In this document: in pieces, positions 32,560 to 37,367 of the stretch | Position numbering within the stretch: position 1 is the stretch's first letter | How the letters are laid out: the number at the start of each line of letters is the position of its first letter | DNA from: Candidatus Zhuqueibacterota bacterium | Lineage (GTDB): Bacteria > Electryoneota > RPQS01 | DNA length: 37,367 nt | Direction of reading: 5' to 3' | Assembly: GCA_003818605.1 (NCBI GenBank) | Contig: RPQS01000037.1 | Location: 1 to 37,367, forward strand | Made by a program: the position numbers and the translations under genes | Notes under the pieces: generated by a model | Seen by the model: the letters and a program-made list of their open reading frames with translations, nothing else | What the model was told of the DNA's origin: nothing | Databases searched by the model: none

Positions 32560-35500
32560 CTATGCGAGAACCCGCTCGCGCGATTTCGTTTTTGCGGATT
32601 GGCGTTTCATACCGCGCTGCGCAACGCTCTCGGCCAGATACATAGCCGTTTTTTCCGCAACTTTACGCCACGTATAGCGGCGGCATAGCTCCAGTCCTTT
32701 GCGGCGCATTTCATTTTGCAGATCGGAATTCATTTGCAAATCCAAAATCCCGCGAGCAATGCTTTCCGGTTTGCTCGCGTTAACGAGAACAGCCGCTCCT
32801 TCAAAGACTTCCGCTTGCGACGAATTATTGCCGGCAATGACCGGCAATCCCGACGACATGGCTTCGATGATCGGAAAACCAAAACCTTCATAACGGCTGG
32901 GGAAAAGAAGGGCTGAAGCTGTGTGATAGAGCACGTTCAATTCATCATCACTCACTTTTCCGGCAAAACAGACGGCCGTTTCCGGCAGCGCACAATCCGA
33001 TGCCAATTTTTTTAGCCACGTTATATATTGAGACGGGATATCCCCCGCCAGAACGAGCCGCAAATCGCTTTGCATCACTTGCCTTGCCGCGGACAGACTC
33101 ATGAAGAGTCCGACGGGATTCTTTCGTTGATCCGGCACTCCGACAAACAGCAGAAAACGCCCTTTTTGAAGTCCGTGCATTTGAAGCATTTTATCCGTGA
33201 GCAATGCATCCGGTTCCGGCGTGAATTGATCTCCCACACCGGCATGAATGATTCTCAGCCTCGCTTGGGGCAATTGTAGACGAACCTGCAGATCCTGTGC
33301 GGTTGCCTGTGAAATGCAGAGGAACAGATCGCACCGTTTCTGTATCAGCTCAAGTTGTGATAAGTAATTCGAACCGAATTTAGGGTCAAGCCTTAGATAT
33401 TCATCGGAAAAGATCAGCGGAACCAGATCATAAAACGTGCACGCCACCAACAGATCCGAATGAAATATGGATTCGAGAATCGGCTTTCCGGCCACGCCCA
33501 TCGGATGCGGAAGATAGAGCACGTCCGGCATTCTTTCCGGCAGGCGTCCCCAGCGCAAATAGCCGCCGTTGGCCAGCTCCGCGAATTCATGAACCTCCTT
33601 AAACTGCGGCGAAGGCGATACTCCGAAGGCCGTGAACGTCCAGTTCGGGCGAATCGCCATCAATTCTTTAAACTGGTTGAGCATATACCGTCCGATTCCA
33701 CGGGCGCGACTGGTGCTGTCTTCGAGCGCGCTCATATCCACACCCACCTGGATCGGTTCACCCGGATCGAGATTAAACGAATGCAGCTTGGCGGCGCGTT
33801 CAAGGACCACAGAGCGGGGCGCGGTTGTATCGGTGCGAATATCGAGCAAATAGAAATCCAATCCCGGAGAAGCGTCCAATTCGTAATTCGTGCAGCCCGT
33901 TTCCCGCAGCAATCGTTCGATGGAATGCCGGTTCACGATCCAGCGATGTTCGATGTTGTGAACCAGATCCGGATTGTAATTCGGTTTGTCGGCATTGGGC
34001 AGCGTGAGAATCACTCGTTTTCCGACTCTGGCGCATTCGCGCAAGGCGACGACGGCTTGATCGAAGTCCACGTGTTCCAGAATTTCCGGCGCATGAACCT
34101 GATCGAACTCCTTATCCTTAAAGAGCAATCCTTCAAACACGTTGCCGAAATAGAATTTCGTATCCGGCCGCAGCACTTCGCATACGGCCAAGCGGCCGCG
34201 ATTGATATCCGCTGCGGCAGCAGCGCCGACAAATTCACTCACATAACCCGTAGCCGGGCCGATTTCCAAGATGCGGCCTTCCGCCTTACTCTTCAGCCAG
34301 CGCACACGTTCGCGCTGCAGCGGTTCAGCATAAATGTCGTCAGGATGCGTCCGATAGTATTTCAGCAAGTGCACATCCGATTGCATCGGCTGCTCCGCCA
34401 CACGGCGGTAGGTTTCCGCAATTCGTCCGGCAATCACTTCCCAACGCGCGGTCTTCTCGAATCGCAGAACGTTATCAAGCACAGCGCGCGTGACGAACGG
34501 ATTCGCCAATAGAACATAGATGGCTTGCGCGAGATTGTATTGCTCCGTCAGTTTGAACGTGACGGCTTCGGGCAGTTCAAACGTCGGGACGGACGAACTC
34601 ACCACCGGCCTGCCGGTGGACAACGCGAACATGGCCGCCGCCGAACTCTCGTAGCGTTGGCTGGCGTAGTTCATCACAATAACGTCGCTGGCCCGCAGCA
34701 GCCGCGCCACCTCCTCCTCCGGCAAATATTCATTGCTGAACCATACATAATCCGCCAGTCCCAGTTCCTGCACTTTCGCTTTACATACTTCCATATAAAT
34801 CTGCGAGTCGGGGTTATCGGGGTGCGGAATTCCTAAAACATGGAGCCGGGCTTGGATTCGCGCGTGCAAAGGCTTCATCGCCTCTATCAGTTCCAGTACG
34901 CCTTTATGCGGTTCGACAAAGCCGAACGTGGATACAACTTTCACGGCGGGATCCCAGCCCAATGCCAGCTTGCACTCGAACAAATCCTCGCGAGTCACGG
35001 GAGCCATACCGATGGGAATCTGTTCGATCCGTTTGGCCGGTGCGCCAATCGCCACCAGCTCCAACATGTTCTGCGAATGATGTACATAAACGTGGTCGGC
35101 CAATCTGCAGAGCATTCCGAACTCTTCCGCCACGGCTTCGGTTGTATGGAACGTGATCACAACGCGAACTCCTTGTTCTCGGATTCGCTGCAATACAGCA
35201 ATCAGCCAGCCGTCCAAGGGGAAAATCCCGCCATGATTCACATGCAGGACATTCACATTATGGTCGAGAATAAGCCGGGCAACATCCGCGCCGCCGTCGG
35301 GACTCCTCGTCCAGCAGCGAAATACGTTCGGTTCGTCCAAACCCAGCAGTTCCGAAGATTTTTCGGCGAAAATGAGAGGATCAATTCCGTGTTTCCGGAG
35401 GGCCTCTACGAGTGATTGCGCGTACCCCGCCAAACCACATCGCTGATTGTACGTGGTCAGAATCCCGACTTTAAGAAAAGATTTCTCTTCCCTGGACGGC

Positions 35501-37367
35501 AACTTGGTGTTCTCGGTCATCACGACAGCATCCTCGCTTCTCTTTTCGACATCTGCGACCGCCGGTTTCTGCGGGAGCATCCCATCTTCAGTGAGATAAT
35601 TCAAATCATCCTGAAACATCTTCTCTCCCCATCGCTTCAGGAACAGACGATAGTTTTCGCTGTTCTTGTCGTGGCTTTTTACGGTGCGCGACTCATAATG
35701 ATAGATGCGGCTCTGCGGACAGTAATACACTTTTTTCCCGGCTTCGCGCACCCGCATGCAGAGATCCACATCCTCGCAGGAATTCAAGTAGGATTCGTCG
35801 AATCCGTCGAGGGCATTGAAAAACTCCCGCTCCATCAAGAAACAACTCCCCGCAATGAACTGAAATTCACGCGGTTTGTTGACCGCCGGATGATCGGCGG
35901 GAATCTGATTATTGTAAATGCTGTAAACCATTTTGTCCGGGCCGCAAACGATTCCCGCCTGCTGTACGCGGCCCGAATCCGGAAATATTTGCAGATTCCC
36001 GACCAGACCGATTTGCGGATTGCGCTCGATGCACTCGATCATTGCGGAAAGCCAGTTCGGTTCGACCGTCGTGTCGTTATTGAGAAATACAATGTACTTT
36101 CCGCGCGCTTCGCGCGCGCCTGCGTTGCAGCCCTTGGCAAAACCGAGATTTTCCGGCAGCGTGACGACGCGAACCGGCGGCGGAAGCTGCCGCAGATATT
36201 GAGGCGTTCCATCATCGGAGCCGTTGTCAACCATAATGACCTCGAACCCGGCTTTCTCCCGCGCTCCGAATAAAGACGTAACGCATTGCCTTGTATAATT
36301 CAAATTATTGTAGACCGGAATCACGACGGACACTGTCGGAACGTTTTCATGAGCCTGCACGAGCTGATCCGCGTGCTCAATTTTCTTGCCGTTCATAGCC
36401 GATTGCGATACAAGTTTTCCCGTAAAAATAAATTGCTGAGCCGTCAGCTCATCGAGTTCCTGCGGACTCACCGCGCGCAGCATCATTTTGCCGGTATCCA
36501 CATCAATCGTCTTTTGCGGCGGCATAGCCATCTCTTTTTCAAAAAGCGGATCGCGAACGACTTCCGCCACTTTCGCCTCGATTCCCGCCGATTCAAACAG
36601 ATCCTGCATATTTTTCAAAGCAAAAAAGCGCAGATGCGTTTTATCGAGAATGCCCCACTCTTCATACGTCCACGTTCCTTCGAGCAGCTTTTTCACGATG
36701 CCCAGATTGCGGATATTCGGAATGCTGGCGATGATCGTGCCGTCAGCATGCAGATAGCGGGTAAGTTTTTTAAGCGCAGTCCACGGATCCACCAGATGTT
36801 CCAGAATATCGCCCAGCATAATGGCATCGAAATAGCCTTCTGCGAAAGGAAGCTCCATCGTTTCCAGATCGCCGGTCAACACGCGGCTCAGATGCTGCCG
36901 CGCACTCTCGGCAACGTCCGGATGAATTTCGATTCCAACCACTTCAATCCCGCGAGTACTGCGCAGCAAACCACCGGTCATTCCCTGGCCGCAGCCCACA
37001 TCGAGCACCCGCTGTGCGGAAACGGGAACCAAATCCACGAGATTCTTGCGCGCGTTGGCGTAATAGTATTCCGGTTTAATTTCCTGTTTGGCGCTGGAAT
37101 TCACCGTTACGTCAGGCACGTCTTTGGCAACCATAAATGGCCGTTCGCGCCAATCCTTCAGAATCATACCCGGCTGATCCAGCAAATGCTCATAGTAGCC
37201 GCGCCCGGCATGAACAGGATCTTTTTCCTTGTTCCAAAGATATTTGCGATAACGGTTCTCTTCGTACATGTAGCCTAAGTGAATGACCTTGACATCCGCG
37301 TCAATACTCTTTCCGTTCAGGTTTTTCGGTACGCGCTCGCAATGGAGATTGCCGCCGTGTCCGGTCG
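32560..37367 (-). CDS. Giant multidomain glycosyltransferase/methyltransferase fusion, N-terminus outside window
   Basis: The frame is open to the right edge. The ATG at 37269 is internal: upstream codons read VKVIHLGYMYEENRYRK, like the tail of a GT2 domain, so at least 1600 residues are coded here and more lie outside. Numbering from 37269: methyltransferase 1 with LDVGCGQG (89-96); GT2 (about 311-560) with VSVVIPVYNN, FLNNDTT and CEDVDLCMR; GT4-like domain (about 599-960) beginning VGILTTYNQRCGLAGYAQSL; methyltransferase 2 (about 990-1145) with LEIGPATGYVSEF; second GT4 (about 1174-1555) with FPSRYEGFGFPIIEAM. A basic tail follows. It has no membrane segments and is likely a cytoplasmic glycan-assembly enzyme for O-antigen, capsule or protein glycosylation. 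Individual sugars and methylation sites are unknown. It is followed by a bidirectional terminator. Confidence 0.88.
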   Translation of the reverse strand, partial: TGHGGNLHCERVPKNLNGKSIDADVKVIHLGYMYEENRYRKYLWNKEKDPVHAGRGYYEHLLDQPGMILKDWRERPFMVAKDVPDVTVNSSAKQEIKPEYYYANARKNLVDLVPVSAQRVLDVGCGQGMTGGLLRSTRGIEVVGIEIHPDVAESARQHLSRVLTGDLETMELPFAEGYFDAIMLGDILEHLVDPWTALKKLTRYLHADGTIIASIPNIRNLGIVKKLLEGTWTYEEWGILDKTHLRFFALKNMQDLFESAGIEAKVAEVVRDPLFEKEMAMPPQKTIDVDTGKMMLRAVSPQELDELTAQQFIFTGKLVSQSAMNGKKIEHADQLVQAHENVPTVSVVIPVYNNLNYTRQCVTSLFGAREKAGFEVIMVDNGSDDGTPQYLRQLPPPVRVVTLPENLGFAKGCNAGAREARGKYIVFLNNDTTVEPNWLSAMIECIERNPQIGLVGNLQIFPDSGRVQQAGIVCGPDKMVYSIYNNQIPADHPAVNKPREFQFIAGSCFLMEREFFNALDGFDESYLNSCEDVDLCMRVREAGKKVYYCPQSRIYHYESRTVKSHDKNSENYRLFLKRWGEKMFQDDLNYLTEDGMLPQKPAVADVEKRSEDAVVMTENTKLPSREEKSFLKVGILTTYNQRCGLAGYAQSLVEALRKHGIDPLIFAEKSSELLGLDEPNVFRCWTRSPDGGADVARLILDHNVNVLHVNHGGIFPLDGWLIAVLQRIREQGVRVVITFHTTEAVAEEFGMLCRLADHVYVHHSQNMLELVAIGAPAKRIEQIPIGMAPVTREDLFECKLALGWDPAVKVVSTFGFVEPHKGVLELIEAMKPLHARIQARLHVLGIPHPDNPDSQIYMEVCKAKVQELGLADYVWFSNEYLPEEEVARLLRASDVIVMNYASQRYESSAAAMFALSTGRPVVSSSVPTFELPEAVTFKLTEQYNLAQAIYVLLANPFVTRAVLDNVLRFEKTARWEVIAGRIAETYRRVAEQPMQSDVHLLKYYRTHPDDIYAEPLQRERVRWLKSKAEGRILEIGPATGYVSEFVGAAAAADINRGRLAVCEVLRPDTKFYFGNVFEGLLFKDKEFDQVHAPEILEHVDFDQAVVALRECARVGKRVILTLPNADKPNYNPDLVHNIEHRWIVNRHSIERLLRETGCTNYELDASPGLDFYLLDIRTDTTAPRSVVLERAAKLHSFNLDPGEPIQVGVDMSALEDSTSRARGIGRYMLNQFKELMAIRPNWTFTAFGVSPSPQFKEVHEFAELANGGYLRWGRLPERMPDVLYLPHPMGVAGKPILESIFHSDLLVACTFYDLVPLIFSDEYLRLDPKFGSNYLSQLELIQKRCDLFLCISQATAQDLQVRLQLPQARLRIIHAGVGDQFTPEPDALLTDKMLQMHGLQKGRFLLFVGVPDQRKNPVGLFMSLSAARQVMQSDLRLVLAGDIPSQYITWLKKLASDCALPETAVCFAGKVSDDELNVLYHTASALLFPSRYEGFGFPIIEAMSSGLPVIAGNNSSQAEVFEGAAVLVNASKPESIARGILDLQMNSDLQNEMRRKGLELCRRYTWRKVAEKTAMYLAESVAQRGMKRQSAKTKSRERVLA

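Noticed and set aside
33460-34512. 350-codon frame on the plus strand inside the glycosyltransferase fusion
   Set aside because: Antisense shadow of a gene with strong domain evidence; its translation is rich in Arg/His/Phe with no family motif.
37267-37269. ATG at 37269 as the start of the glycosyltransferase fusion
   Set aside because: The frame stays open to the window edge and the upstream residues look like the end of a GT2 domain.
36286-37278. 330-codon plus-strand frame near the right edge
   Set aside because: Antisense to methyltransferase 1 and the GT2 start; no recognisable domain.
1-37367. tRNA, rRNA, CRISPR, insertion sequence or prophage signals
   Set aside because: Looked for in the gaps and on both strands; no cloverleaf-like segment, direct-repeat array, transposase or integrase was recognised.

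Overview
The window reads as chromosomal DNA of an uncultured, probably anaerobic, Gram-negative bacterium. Three things suggest this: several exported multidomain proteins with fibronectin-type and carboxypeptidase-regulatory-like modules, of the kind common in the FCB superphylum and related candidate phyla; an oxygen-independent purine-breakdown locus; and usable Shine-Dalgarno, sigma70-like promoter and intrinsic terminator signals. The phylum cannot be fixed from this sequence alone. No rRNA, tRNA, CRISPR array, transposase or phage gene was seen. The genes at both window ends are cut by the window.

Layout. (1) 2-4291, plus strand: the 3' part of an acyl-CoA synthetase (ADP-forming)/GNAT fusion, an exported C1B cysteine aminopeptidase, and a diacylglycerol-kinase-type lipid kinase ending at a clear terminator. 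(2) 4470-7679, plus: a large exported KP-43-like subtilase, convergent with (3) 7848-11378, minus: an exported heparinase II/III-like polysaccharide lyase; a long palindrome lies between them. (4) 11892-25926, plus: an eleven-gene run of about 14 kb with short gaps or overlapping start/stop codons. It encodes SsnA, a dihydroorotate-dehydrogenase-like flavoenzyme, YgeY, a threonine-synthase-like PLP enzyme, a hydantoinase (HyuA), the knotted carbamoyltransferase YgeW, a TrpB-like PLP enzyme, a MocA-type nucleotidyltransferase, and a two-subunit xanthine dehydrogenase with its XdhC factor. (5) 25999-30772, minus: a six-gene operon acpS - acsA - DUF3788 - acyl carrier protein - exported nitroreductase - kbl-type alpha-oxoamine synthase. 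(6) 31137-32486, plus: a RumA/RlmD-type RNA m5U methyltransferase. (7) 32560-37367, minus: a giant fusion of two methyltransferases and at least three glycosyltransferase domains, whose N-terminus lies beyond the window.

How the genes work together. Region 4 is a variant of the anaerobic purine/uric-acid gene set known from enterobacteria and gut Firmicutes (ygeW, ygeX, ygeY, ssnA, hyuA, ygfK, xdh). The hydroxylase and its cofactor genes would interconvert or prepare the purine. SsnA and HyuA would open ring amide bonds, YgeY would remove an acyl or carbamoyl-type group, and YgeW would give or take a carbamoyl group. PLP enzymes would deaminate the resulting amino acid. The canonical ygeX and ygfK genes are absent here; in their place are two unrelated-looking fold-type II PLP enzymes and a standalone dihydroorotate-dehydrogenase-like protein. 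This is the most interesting system in the window.

Region 5 packages a phosphopantetheinyl transferase, a small-acyl CoA ligase, one ACP and an alpha-oxoamine synthase in one transcript. That looks like a compact unassigned biosynthetic route rather than housekeeping threonine degradation.
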